Source: an uncultured Aliiroseovarius sp. (GTDB lineage Bacteria > Pseudomonadota > Alphaproteobacteria > Rhodobacterales > Rhodobacteraceae). Taken from it: a DNA stretch of 5,145 nucleotides. Both the position numbers and the translations under genes were made by a program. Below the pieces are notes generated by a model. The model did not search any database. It worked only from the letters and a program-made list of their open reading frames with translations, and was not told the origin of the DNA. Below, in pieces: positions 1 through 4,893 of this stretch (position 1 is the first letter of the stretch; each line of letters begins with the position of its first letter). Location of the stretch: positions 1 to 5,145 of the forward strand of contig CALJDH010000336.1 in the NCBI GenBank assembly GCA_938023895.1. Reading direction: 5' to 3'.

Positions 1-2
1 TG

Positions 3-71
3 GCGCTCAGTCTTTCGATCCAGACCGACCTCGCCAGGCCGCTGCACTTCCGCGAGCGGCAAATCAAATAG
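3..71 (+). CDS. Possible C-terminal end of an upstream protein (tentative)
   Basis: The third forward frame is open from the window edge to a TAG at 69-71, giving 22 codons ending in ...HFRERQIK. Most third positions are G or C, as in the real genes nearby, which favours coding. The stop lies 12 bases before the csp ATG and overlaps the csp ribosome binding site region. Against it: the piece is very short, an antisense frame is also open with high GC3, and csp genes are often monocistronic with a long leader, so the stretch may simply be csp 5' UTR. I do not recognise a family. Confidence 0.2.
   Translation, partial: ALSLSIQTDLARPLHFRERQIK
38..60 (+). other. Short inverted repeat upstream of csp
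   Basis: GCCGCT (38-43) and AGCGGC (55-60) are exact reverse complements separated by 11 bases, and they lie 10 bases before the csp ribosome binding site. No T-run follows, so this is not a standard intrinsic terminator. In a csp mRNA such a stem could be part of a temperature-sensitive leader, but a six-pair stem in GC-rich DNA is weak evidence. No convincing csp promoter is visible between 1 and 70, so transcription probably starts before the window. Confidence 0.3.
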
Positions 72-83
72 GAGACTACGGAT

Positions 84-290
84 ATGGCCAATGGCACCGT
101 AAAATGGTTCAACTCTACTAAAGGCTTCGGCTTCATCGCACCTGAAACTGGCGGCAAAGACGTGTTTGTACACATCTCGGCTGTTGAGCGTTCGGGCCTG
201 ACCGGTCTGGCCGACGACCAGAAAGTAACATTCGACGTAGAAGCAGGCCGTGACGGTCGCGAGTCGGCTGTGAACATCGAACTGGCATAA
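84..290 (+). CDS. CspA-family cold-shock protein
   Basis: This 68-residue protein is a single cold-shock domain, the usual size for the family (about 65-70 residues). Both RNA-binding signatures are intact: RNP1 as KGFGFI (residues 13-18) and RNP2 as VFVHIS (around 27-32), with the N-terminal GTVKWFN strand before them. Family members bind single-stranded RNA or DNA in the cytoplasm, melt mRNA secondary structure, and act as RNA chaperones or antiterminators; many are constitutive rather than cold-induced. The start is supported by AGGAGA at 70-75, eight bases before the ATG. The gene is followed by its own hairpin terminator and then by the S10 operon leader. Which csp paralogue this is cannot be told from the sequence, and cold induction cannot be shown because no promoter is visible. 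Confidence 0.95.
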   Translation: MANGTVKWFNSTKGFGFIAPETGGKDVFVHISAVERSGLTGLADDQKVTFDVEAGRDGRESAVNIELA

Positions 291-310
291 GCCTTTTCGA
301 ATACAGTTTT

Positions 311-349
311 GAAACGCGGCTCTTGTCTGAGGGCCGCGTTTTGCGTTTC
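311..349 (+). terminator. Intrinsic terminator of csp
   Basis: AAACGCGGC (312-320) pairs perfectly with GCCGCGTTT (333-341) around a 12-base loop, and the 3' arm runs into a short T tract (339-342). The transcript could also fold with GAAACGC (311-317) paired to a second copy of its complement, GCGTTTC, at 343-349, so two nested pairings compete for the same 5' arm. It separates csp transcription from the S10 promoter some 30 bases downstream. The T tract is short (TTTT, then GCGTTT), so some readthrough into rpsJ is possible. Confidence 0.75.
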
Positions 350-371
350 AGGGGGAATGTGGGTTTACCCC

Positions 372-400
372 TTGCCACACCCCCAAAACCCCTCTATTAC
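372..400 (+). promoter_or_regulatory. Candidate sigma-70 promoter of the S10 operon
   Basis: TTGCCA (372-377) is a good -35 hexamer, and TATTAC (395-400) is a fair -10 hexamer 17 bases further on. The spacer is CA/C-rich. It lies right after the csp terminator, and transcription would begin near 406-408, giving a leader of about 125 bases before rpsJ. No better promoter was found between 350 and 531. Placement is inferred by hexamer match and position only. Confidence 0.6.
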
Positions 401-417
401 GCGCGAGTTCGCTGGGG

Positions 418-456
418 AAAGCGGCAGTGGCGGGATTCGGTCCCGCTTTTCGTTTT
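418..456 (+). promoter_or_regulatory. Terminator-like hairpin in the S10 leader (possible attenuator)
   Basis: GCGGGA (430-435) pairs with TCCCGC (441-446) around the five-base loop TTCGG, and TTTTCGTTTT follows at once (447-456). That is the layout of an intrinsic terminator, sitting inside the leader between the proposed promoter and rpsJ. The upstream segment AAAGCGG (418-424) is the exact complement of CCGCTTT (443-449), so it could take the 3' arm away and form a competing structure. Two mutually exclusive pairings before a T-rich stretch suggest attenuation of the ribosomal operon. It could instead be a second terminator for csp if the promoter lies further downstream. Confidence 0.5.
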
Positions 457-466
457 CCTTGGGTTC

Positions 467-499
467 GACGAGGGCAGTTGGAATGAGCCAGCTGTCGTC
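467..499 (+). promoter_or_regulatory. Bulged stem-loop in the S10 leader
   Basis: GACGA (467-471) pairs with TCGTC (495-499), and CAGTTGG (475-481) pairs with CCAGCTG (488-494) including one G-U pair. This gives a 12-pair stem with a GGG bulge (472-474) and a six-base loop (482-487). The bulge is the core of a GAGGG Shine-Dalgarno-like sequence, and the loop carries an ATG. Part of the 5' arm can also pair further down: GGCAG (473-477) with CTGCC (511-515) and TTG (478-480) with CAA (504-506). It is thus a candidate regulatory switch. In E. coli, L4 controls its operon through S10-leader hairpins; whether this element does something similar is unknown. Confidence 0.45.
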
Positions 500-518
500 C
501 TATCAACTCTCTGCCTGA
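483..518 (+). CDS. Possible leader peptide before rpsJ (11 codons)
   Basis: An ATG at 483 opens an 11-codon frame encoding [11 protein letters not shown], with TGA at 516-518, only 13 bases before the rpsJ start. GAGGG (470-474) stands eight bases before the ATG, a better-looking ribosome binding site than that of rpsJ itself (AAAGGG, 518-523). The ATG lies in the loop and the GGG in the bulge of the hairpin at 467-499. If translated, the ribosome would melt the hairpin and terminate next to the rpsJ start, which could couple the two. Short ORFs like this arise often by chance, so this is a hypothesis. Confidence 0.3.
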   Translation: MSQLSSYQLSA

Positions 519-531
519 AAGGGCGAATGCT

Positions 532-840
532 ATGACAAGTCAAAACATTCGTATCCGTCTGAAGGCGTTTGACTATCGCGTGCTGGATGCGTCCACGCAA
601 GAGATCGTCAACACTGCCAAACGGACCGGTGCAAACGTTCGCGGCCCCATCCCGCTGCCGAACAAGATCGAGAAGTTCACGGTTCTCCGTGGTCCTCACA
701 TCGACAAGAAATCCCGCGACCAGTTCGAGATCCGCACGCACAAGCGTCTGCTCGACATCGTCGACCCGACCCCGCAGACCGTAGACGCGCTGATGAAGCT
801 CGACCTGGCTGCTGGCGTTGACGTCCAGATCTCGGTCTAA
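532..840 (+). CDS. rpsJ: 30S ribosomal protein S10
   Basis: The 102-residue protein matches S10 along its full length (E. coli S10 is 103 residues). Recognisable blocks are [11 protein letters not shown] near the N-terminus, the [18 protein letters not shown] loop segment (about residues 24-43), YEIRTH-like [16 protein letters not shown], and the C-terminal [12 protein letters not shown]10 sits in the head of the 30S subunit, and in many bacteria also acts as NusE in NusB-dependent antitermination. It is the first gene of the S10 operon; the preceding leader is structured. The ATG at 532 gives the family's normal N-terminus; its ribosome binding site (AAAGGG, 518-523) is modest. The stop TAA overlaps the strong ribosome binding site of the next gene. 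Confidence 0.98.
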   Translation: MTSQNIRIRLKAFDYRVLDASTQEIVNTAKRTGANVRGPIPLPNKIEKFTVLRGPHIDKKSRDQFEIRTHKRLLDIVDPTPQTVDALMKLDLAAGVDVQISV

Positions 841-854
841 GGAGGGTATCACAG

Positions 855-1580
855 ATGCGCTCTGGTATTATCGCGAAAAAAGTGGGCATGACCCGCTTGT
901 TCATGGAAGACGGCAAGCAGATCCCTGTGACCGTTCTTCAACTTGAAAACCTGCAGGTTGTTGCCAACCGCACCGAAGAGACCGACGGTTATACCGCCGT
1001 TCAGCTGGGTGCCGGTGAAGCAAAAGCCAAACGCACCTCGAAGCCGATGCGCGGCTACTTCGCCAAAGCTGGCGTTGCCCCCAAGCGCAAACTGGTCGAG
1101 TTCCGCGTTCCGGCTGAAAACCTGATCGCCGTTGGCGAAGAGATCTCGGCCGAGCACTATGTTGAAGGTCAGAAGGTCGACGTTGCAGGCACTTCGATTG
1201 GTAAAGGCTTTGCCGGTGCCATGAAGCGTCACAACTTCGGCGGTCTGCGCGCGACACACGGTGTTTCGATCAGCCACCGTTCGCACGGTTCGACTGGTCA
1301 GTGTCAGGATCCCGGTAAGGTTTTCAAAGGCAAGAAAATGGCCGGCCACATGGGTTCGGTTCGTGTGACCACTCAAAACCTGGAAGTCGTGAAGACCGAT
1401 GCCGATCGTGGCCTGGTGTTCATCAAGGGCGCTGTCCCCGGCTCGAAGGGTGGCTGGGTCACCGTTAAGGACGCCGTGAAAAAGAAGCTGCCCGAGAACG
1501 TTCCGTTCCCGGCTGCTCTGAAATCGGCTGCAACCGAAGCACCGGCTGAAGAAGCCCCTGCGGAAGGTGGTGAAGCATGA
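855..1580 (+). CDS. rplC: 50S ribosomal protein L3
   Basis: This 241-residue protein is L3, one of the first proteins to bind 23S rRNA and a neighbour of the peptidyl transferase centre through its long loop. Visible family blocks are the N-terminal [27 protein letters not shown] (about 112-128), and [33 protein letters not shown] (135-167, conserved block). Gln151 aligns with E. coli Gln150, the residue methylated by PrmB, and is present here. The E. coli protein has 209 residues; the extra length is mainly a C-terminal extension ending in an Ala/Glu/Pro-rich acidic tail (about 225-241), common in alphaproteobacteria. AAGGAGGG (839-846) gives a strong ribosome binding site for the ATG at 855. 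The TGA overlaps the rplD start (ATGA), so the two are probably translationally coupled. Confidence 0.98.
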   Translation: MRSGIIAKKVGMTRLFMEDGKQIPVTVLQLENLQVVANRTEETDGYTAVQLGAGEAKAKRTSKPMRGYFAKAGVAPKRKLVEFRVPAENLIAVGEEISAEHYVEGQKVDVAGTSIGKGFAGAMKRHNFGGLRATHGVSISHRSHGSTGQCQDPGKVFKGKKMAGHMGSVRVTTQNLEVVKTDADRGLVFIKGAVPGSKGGWVTVKDAVKKKLPENVPFPAALKSAATEAPAEEAPAEGGEA

Positions 1581-2194
1581 AACTTGATGTAATCAAACTT
1601 GACGGCGGCAAAGCCGGTTCGGTTGATCTGGACGAGGCCCTGTTCGGCCTTGAGCCGCGCGCAGACATTCTGCACCGCGTGGTCCGCTGGCAGCGCAACA
1701 ACGCGCAGGCTGGTACCCACAAGGTAAAGACGCGTTCGGAAACTTCCTATTCGACCAAGAAGATCTATCGCCAGAAGGGCACCGGCGGCGCACGTCACGG
1801 TGACCGTAACGCACCGATCTTCCGCAAAGGTGGTATCTACAAAGGTCCGACCCCGCGTTCGCACGGCCACGACCTGACCAAGAAATTCCGCAAGCTGGGT
1901 CTGAAGCACGCCCTGTCCGCCAAAGCGCAAGCTGGCGAACTGGTTGTGATCGAAGACGCTGCCTCGGAAGGTAAAACCGCCGCACTGGCCAAACAGGTCA
2001 AAGACCTGGGCTGGAAACGTGCTCTGGTTATCGACGGTGCCGAGGTGAACGAGAACTTTGCACGTGCTGCAAAGAACATCGAAGGCCTGGACATCCTGCC
2101 GACCATGGGCGCCAACGTCTATGACATCCTGAAGCGTGACACCCTGGTGCTCACCAAAGCAGGTGTCGAAGCTCTGGAGGCTCGCCTGAAATGA
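1577..2194 (+). CDS. rplD: 50S ribosomal protein L4
   Basis: The 205-residue protein matches L4 (E. coli 201). The conserved extended loop that reaches the peptide exit tunnel is at about residues 50-95 and includes [15 protein letters not shown]; Lys67 corresponds to E. coli Lys63, where changes give erythromycin resistance, and is wild type here. The globular part follows, with [13 protein letters not shown] and the C-terminal [13 protein letters not shown] segment. L4 binds domain I of 23S rRNA and, in E. coli and relatives, represses its own operon by acting on the S10 leader; that role is not established for alphaproteobacteria. The start codon overlaps the rplC stop by four bases, with GGAAGGTGG (1562-1570) as ribosome binding site; its own TGA overlaps the rplW start in the same way. 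Confidence 0.98.
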   Translation: MKLDVIKLDGGKAGSVDLDEALFGLEPRADILHRVVRWQRNNAQAGTHKVKTRSETSYSTKKIYRQKGTGGARHGDRNAPIFRKGGIYKGPTPRSHGHDLTKKFRKLGLKHALSAKAQAGELVVIEDAASEGKTAALAKQVKDLGWKRALVIDGAEVNENFARAAKNIEGLDILPTMGANVYDILKRDTLVLTKAGVEALEARLK

Positions 2195-2487
2195 CCGATA
2201 AAGCTGCACTCTATGACGTGATCCGCAAGCCGATCATCACCGAAAAAGCCACCATGGCTTCGGAGAACGGCGCCGTGGTTTTCGAAGTCGCTATCGACTC
2301 GAACAAGCCGCAGATCAAAGAAGCTGTTGAAGCCCTGTTTGGCGTGAAGGTGAAAGCCGTCAACACGACCATCACCAAGGGTAAAGTCAAGCGCTTCCGC
2401 GGTCAGATCGGTAAGCGTAAAGACGTCAAGAAAGCCTATGTGACCCTGGAAGAGGGTAACACGATCGACGTGTCCACCGGACTGTGA
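2191..2487 (+). CDS. rplW: 50S ribosomal protein L23
   Basis: The 98-residue protein is L23 (E. coli 100). It stands at the exit of the peptide tunnel, where it is the docking site for trigger factor and contacts SRP and the translocon. The N-terminal RKPIITEKA block is present, and Glu18, the residue needed for trigger-factor docking in E. coli, is in the same position. The core [21 protein letters not shown] and the C-terminal [10 protein letters not shown] strand are also typical. GGAGG (2176-2180) lies ten bases before the ATG, which overlaps the rplD stop. In most bacteria rplB follows directly; here a strong terminator follows instead, so rplW ends this transcription unit. Confidence 0.98.
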   Translation: MTDKAALYDVIRKPIITEKATMASENGAVVFEVAIDSNKPQIKEAVEALFGVKVKAVNTTITKGKVKRFRGQIGKRKDVKKAYVTLEEGNTIDVSTGL

Positions 2488-2509
2488 TCGTCGGCTTGAC
2501 CCGATAAAG

Positions 2510-2540
2510 AAAGCCCCTGCCGCAAGGTGGGGGCTTTTTT
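2510..2540 (+). terminator. Strong intrinsic terminator after rplW
   Basis: The 5' arm 2510-2521 (AAAGCCCCTGCC) pairs with 2526-2537 over 12 pairs, including two G-U pairs, closed by a GCAA tetraloop (2522-2525). The 3' arm runs into six T residues (2535-2540), with more T bases after CG. A GNRA loop, GC-rich stem and T tract together are the textbook layout. It lies 22 bases after the rplW stop and ends the rpsJ-rplC-rplD-rplW unit. Confidence 0.93.
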
Positions 2541-2560
2541 CGTTTAAGCCCGCTTGGGTG

Positions 2561-2589
2561 TTGGGAAACTGTACACACTCAGGTAGAAA
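2561..2589 (+). promoter_or_regulatory. Weak candidate promoter for the glycosyltransferase gene
   Basis: TTGGGA (2561-2566) and TAGAAA (2584-2589) each match four of six consensus positions of the sigma-70 boxes and are 17 bases apart. Transcription would start about 25 bases before the ATG at 2622. A promoter is expected here because a strong terminator lies just upstream, but the hexamers are poor and the assignment is tentative. Confidence 0.3.
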
Positions 2590-2621
2590 TCCGAAAAGCA
2601 CTACGAGCAGGAATACCCCGA

Positions 2622-3602
2622 ATGTTCACAGCTGACTTTCGTGATGAAATTGCCAAAGATGACAGTATCGACAGCTTCTCGGTCACGCTTTGTGCGCGCG
2701 AAAGCGTGCCTGTTCTGCGTACCTTCGTCGAGCATTACCAACACGCTGGTGCCGAGCATATCTTTCTGTACATCGACGACACGAAAGAGGTCTCGGATGA
2801 GGTGGCTAAGGCGCTGACGCCATCCGATTTCGTGACAGTGCAGGGGTGCGATGATGCGTTCTGGAAAGAGGCCTATCCAAATGAAGCCGTGCCCTCGCTT
2901 CCTCAAAAGCAAGAGGCACTTCGCGATCGTACTATTGCAATGAACACGTCTGACTGGCTGTTCTTTTGCGACGCTGACGAATTCATCATAGGCGATCGCC
3001 CAATCGGGGCTGCCTTGGCGCAGCTACCTGATGACATGAAAGGCGTACGGCTGAAGAATTCAGAAGCCGTCTGGGGTCCGGAAGACGACATTACGAAACC
3101 CTATGGCTGCACCTATGAACGCTTCAGCTTTGGCACACGAAAACGCCTGAAAGGCAATGCCGGAGAGAAGCTGCGGATCCTTGCTGCGATGCTGATTTAT
3201 GGAAGAGACTGGCGTGGGATGGCCAAAGGCGTGGCCGGACATAGTATGGGTAAGCACTTTTTGCGCCGTGGGGCCTATCCCGAAAGCTCGACCAGTCACC
3301 TGTCTATGTTTGAGGGAAAGCGCGTTCCATATTTACCACGTTCCATCCAATCTCAACACGACTGGCATCTGGTGCATTTCGATGCGATCAGCCTTGGACG
3401 CTGGCAAGAGAAATGGCAGGGCCGCCTTTCGGGGAGCACCAACATGGGCCCTGTCGGAGTTTCGCGTTTCGCGCAGTATGATGCGGCACGTCGCGCTTTT
3501 CAGAAAGGCAATTCGCGGGAGTTGTTTCGACGCTATTATGGCGTAAATCGCTGGCAAAGGTTCATACTGAAGCGAATGAAATTGTTGAAACGGCTTACGT
3601 GA
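2622..3602 (+). CDS. Glycosyltransferase family 2-like protein
   Basis: This 326-residue protein resembles the Glyco_tranf_2_4 / GT92-like group of putative glycosyltransferases. The N-terminal part has the pattern FSVTLCARES...FVEHYQHAGAEHIFLYIDDTKEVSDE (about 19-60, family pattern), where most relatives have R-N-E for RES. The metal-binding DxD motif appears as CDADEF (116-121) after the hydrophobic strand WLFF. Further blocks are KGVAGHSMGK (202-211) and a histidine-rich DWHLVHFD (247-254). The C-terminus is strongly basic (LKRMKLLKRL). There is no signal peptide or membrane segment, so it should act in the cytoplasm, possibly at the membrane face. Donor and acceptor sugars cannot be inferred. 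GCAGGA (2607-2612) supports the ATG. Sampled blocks are lower in GC (about 43-55%) than the ribosomal genes (about 62%), hinting at acquisition by transfer or weak expression. Confidence 0.75.
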   Translation: MFTADFRDEIAKDDSIDSFSVTLCARESVPVLRTFVEHYQHAGAEHIFLYIDDTKEVSDEVAKALTPSDFVTVQGCDDAFWKEAYPNEAVPSLPQKQEALRDRTIAMNTSDWLFFCDADEFIIGDRPIGAALAQLPDDMKGVRLKNSEAVWGPEDDITKPYGCTYERFSFGTRKRLKGNAGEKLRILAAMLIYGRDWRGMAKGVAGHSMGKHFLRRGAYPESSTSHLSMFEGKRVPYLPRSIQSQHDWHLVHFDAISLGRWQEKWQGRLSGSTNMGPVGVSRFAQYDAARRAFQKGNSRELFRRYYGVNRWQRFILKRMKLLKRLT

Positions 3603-3662
3603 GCAACGTGTCCGTGACGAGGCTTTTGAAACGACATAGGAGCTACCCCTGCACACGCGCTT

Positions 3663-3684
3663 TTGACTGGTTTTGCGCAAAACC
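3663..3684 (+). promoter_or_regulatory. Perfect 16-bp palindrome beside a -35-like box, upstream of the L,D-transpeptidase
   Basis: GGTTTTGCGCAAAACC (3669-3684) is a perfect dyad with no spacer. It directly follows TTGACT (3663-3668), a good match to a -35 hexamer, so the palindrome would fill the promoter spacer, a classic repressor position. The expected -10 at 3686-3691 (TAGGTA) is poor, which weakens the promoter reading. As RNA it could only form a short stem, and no T-run follows, so it is not a good terminator for the preceding gene. The intervening 3603-3738 contains nothing else I can name. Confidence 0.4.
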
Positions 3685-3738
3685 GTAGGTAGTGTGGAAG
3701 AGTTCGACGAGTGATTCATTCTTATACGAGGACCGCCA

Positions 3739-4449
3739 ATGCTAACCCGCCGCCATTTCGTCATTACGACGGCCACGATGTTTTCCGGCCCCATCGCGTC
3801 GCCCTTGCTGGCGCAAGAGACCGCGACACCCGAGGTCACACCCGAACCCGCCGCACCAGCGGCCCCGGTCGAGGTCAAGCGTCGCCCGGTGTCCAATTCA
3901 GCCATGTGGAACAGCTATGACGCGCGCGTGACGCCTGCGAACTACGACCCTATGACCTCGAACCCATGGGGTTTGAAACCGCGCTTGCTGCCGCGGATCG
4001 TGCAGGCGAATGACGGGTTGAAGCCCGGTGATATCCACGTGGATGCGGTGGCGCGGTACCTCTATCACATCCGCGATGACGGCACGGCGATGCGCTATGG
4101 CGTCGCGATCGGTCGCAGCGGTCTGTACGAGCCCGGTGTCTATACCGTGGGACGCAAAACCAAATGGCCGACCTGGATTCCAACCAAGGACATGATCGAG
4201 CGCGAGCCGCACAAGTATAAGAAATACGAAGACGGCATGGACGGGGGCCCGTCGAACCCGCTCGGATCTCGTGCGCTGTATTTGTACGAAGGTCGTCGCG
4301 ACACCTATCTGCGCATCCACGGCTCGCCGCAGCCACGCTCGATCGGGTCGCGTGCTAGCTCGGGCTGCGTGCGGATGGTCATGGCGCATATTATCGGACT
4401 GTATGATCAGGTCGAAACCGGCGTGACCGCGCACCTGTACCCAGCCTGA
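3739..4449 (+). CDS. Exported L,D-transpeptidase (YkuD domain)
   Basis: The 236-residue protein has an N-terminal export signal, a Pro/Ala-rich linker (about 29-48) and a YkuD catalytic domain (about 95-235). The signal starts MLTRRHFVI, a Tat-like twin-arginine motif (T-R-R-x-F), with likely cleavage after LLA (residue 25). The catalytic signature is complete: His194 in RIHGS, then SSGCVRM with Ser208, Gly209, nucleophile Cys210 and Arg212. Such enzymes form 3-3 crosslinks in peptidoglycan, or attach proteins to it, in the periplasm, and resist most penicillins. The segment GRSGLYEPGVYTVGRKTKWPTW is typical of the alphaproteobacterial ErfK/YbiS/YcfS/YnhG type. GAGGA (3728-3732) stands six bases before the ATG. 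There is no LysM or other wall-binding domain. Crosslinking versus protein anchoring cannot be decided from sequence. Confidence 0.92.
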   Translation: MLTRRHFVITTATMFSGPIASPLLAQETATPEVTPEPAAPAAPVEVKRRPVSNSAMWNSYDARVTPANYDPMTSNPWGLKPRLLPRIVQANDGLKPGDIHVDAVARYLYHIRDDGTAMRYGVAIGRSGLYEPGVYTVGRKTKWPTWIPTKDMIEREPHKYKKYEDGMDGGPSNPLGSRALYLYEGRRDTYLRIHGSPQPRSIGSRASSGCVRMVMAHIIGLYDQVETGVTAHLYPA

Positions 4450-4460
4450 TCCGGATCCCA

Positions 4461-4504
4461 TAAACGAAAACGGGCGGCCCCATCTGGCCGCCCGTTTCTG
4501 TTTA
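4461..4504. terminator. Bidirectional terminator between convergent genes
   Basis: AAACGGGCGGCC (4468-4479) pairs perfectly with GGCCGCCCGTTT (4486-4497) around the loop CCATCT. TAAAC (4461-4465) can pair with GTTTA (4500-4504) to lengthen the base. Read on the plus strand it ends in GTTTCTGTTTA; on the minus strand in GTTTTCGTTTA. It lies 11 bases after the L,D-transpeptidase stop and 10 bases beyond the lipoprotein stop, so it can terminate both. Confidence 0.88.
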
Positions 4505-4514
4505 GGGTCAGGGC

Positions 4515-4793
4515 TTATGCGTCCTGCTTGATGCAGATTGCGCGACCTTGCTTGGTGCGCAGTGGGATGTAGGTCGTCTCGACCGGTCCGATGTGCCGAT
4601 ACATCAGACAACCATCCCGCGCATCCACGCGAAGGTCGCTGGTATCCTGCCCCGGCGCCACGGTCTCGGCCACATCGGGCGGCAGAGTTACGCGTTTCTT
4701 CAGATTGGGATCCATATTTACCGCACCCGAGGGCGTCACACAGCCCGACAGCCCAAACGCGGCAACGCCTGCCAAAATAACTAGGTTCTTCAT
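4515..4793 (-). CDS. Small exported lipoprotein of unknown function
   Basis: The 92-residue protein begins MKNLVILAGVAAFGLSGC, a lipoprotein signal peptide with the lipobox LSGC; Cys18 is the predicted lipidated residue. The mature part is about 75 residues, polar, with no membrane segment. It has two further cysteines, Cys62 (RDGCLMY) and Cys87 (AICIK), which could form a disulphide in the periplasm. The residue after Cys18 is Val, not Asp, so there is no E. coli-type inner-membrane retention signal. I chose the ATG at 4793-4791, not the longer frame starting at 4955, because the signal peptide begins there and a purine-rich GAGAAGAG (4805-4798) precedes it. The upstream codons of the longer frame overlap the DUF2189 gene and look non-coding. 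I do not recognise the family. Confidence 0.85.
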   Translation of the reverse strand: MKNLVILAGVAAFGLSGCVTPSGAVNMDPNLKKRVTLPPDVAETVAPGQDTSDLRVDARDGCLMYRHIGPVETTYIPLRTKQGRAICIKQDA

Positions 4794-4863
4794 TACGCTC
4801 TTCTCAAAGTTCTGTTGGCGAGAGGATGGGGGATTTTGCGGTGGAAGGGAAGGGGCCTCGTCT

Positions 4864-4888
4864 GGGTTATGGGGCATGGGAGTGGGGG
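4864..4888 (+). other. G-quadruplex motif in a G-rich intergenic stretch
   Basis: The plus strand holds GGG (4864-4866), GGGG (4871-4874), GGG (4878-4880) and GGGGG (4884-4888), with loops TTAT, CAT and AGT. This fits the canonical four-tract G3+N1-7 pattern. More G tracts lie just before it (4828-4832, 4847-4849, 4852-4855). It falls in the 100-base gap between the DUF2189 and lipoprotein genes, on the template strand for both, so their mRNA would be C-rich there. No promoter for the lipoprotein could be recognised in this gap. Confidence 0.6.
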
Positions 4889-4893
4889 AGCGT

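Noticed and set aside
309..482. Longer upstream extensions of plus-strand frames across the csp-rpsJ gap
   Set aside because: They begin at TTG codons inside the csp terminator and cross both the terminator and the promoter; only the short ORF from 483 has a good binding site.
397..852. 151-codon minus-strand open frame across the S10 leader and rpsJ
   Set aside because: Antisense to rpsJ and to the structured leader; no domain is recognisable.
849..1376. 175-codon minus-strand open frame opposite rplC
   Set aside because: Antisense shadow of rplC with no independent ribosome binding site or family features.
1373..2209. 278-codon minus-strand open frame opposite rplC/rplD, longer than rplD itself
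   Set aside because: It lies antisense to two unmistakable ribosomal protein genes; long antisense frames are expected in GC-biased highly expressed genes, and the translation shows no recognisable domain.
3603..3662. Search for a terminator right after the glycosyltransferase gene
   Set aside because: Only short, imperfect repeats and no T-run after a stem; no terminator could be supported here.
3333..3905. 190-codon minus-strand open frame across the 3' end of the glycosyltransferase and the start of the L,D-transpeptidase
   Set aside because: It spans two plus-strand genes and their promoter region, and its translation is low in recognisable structure.
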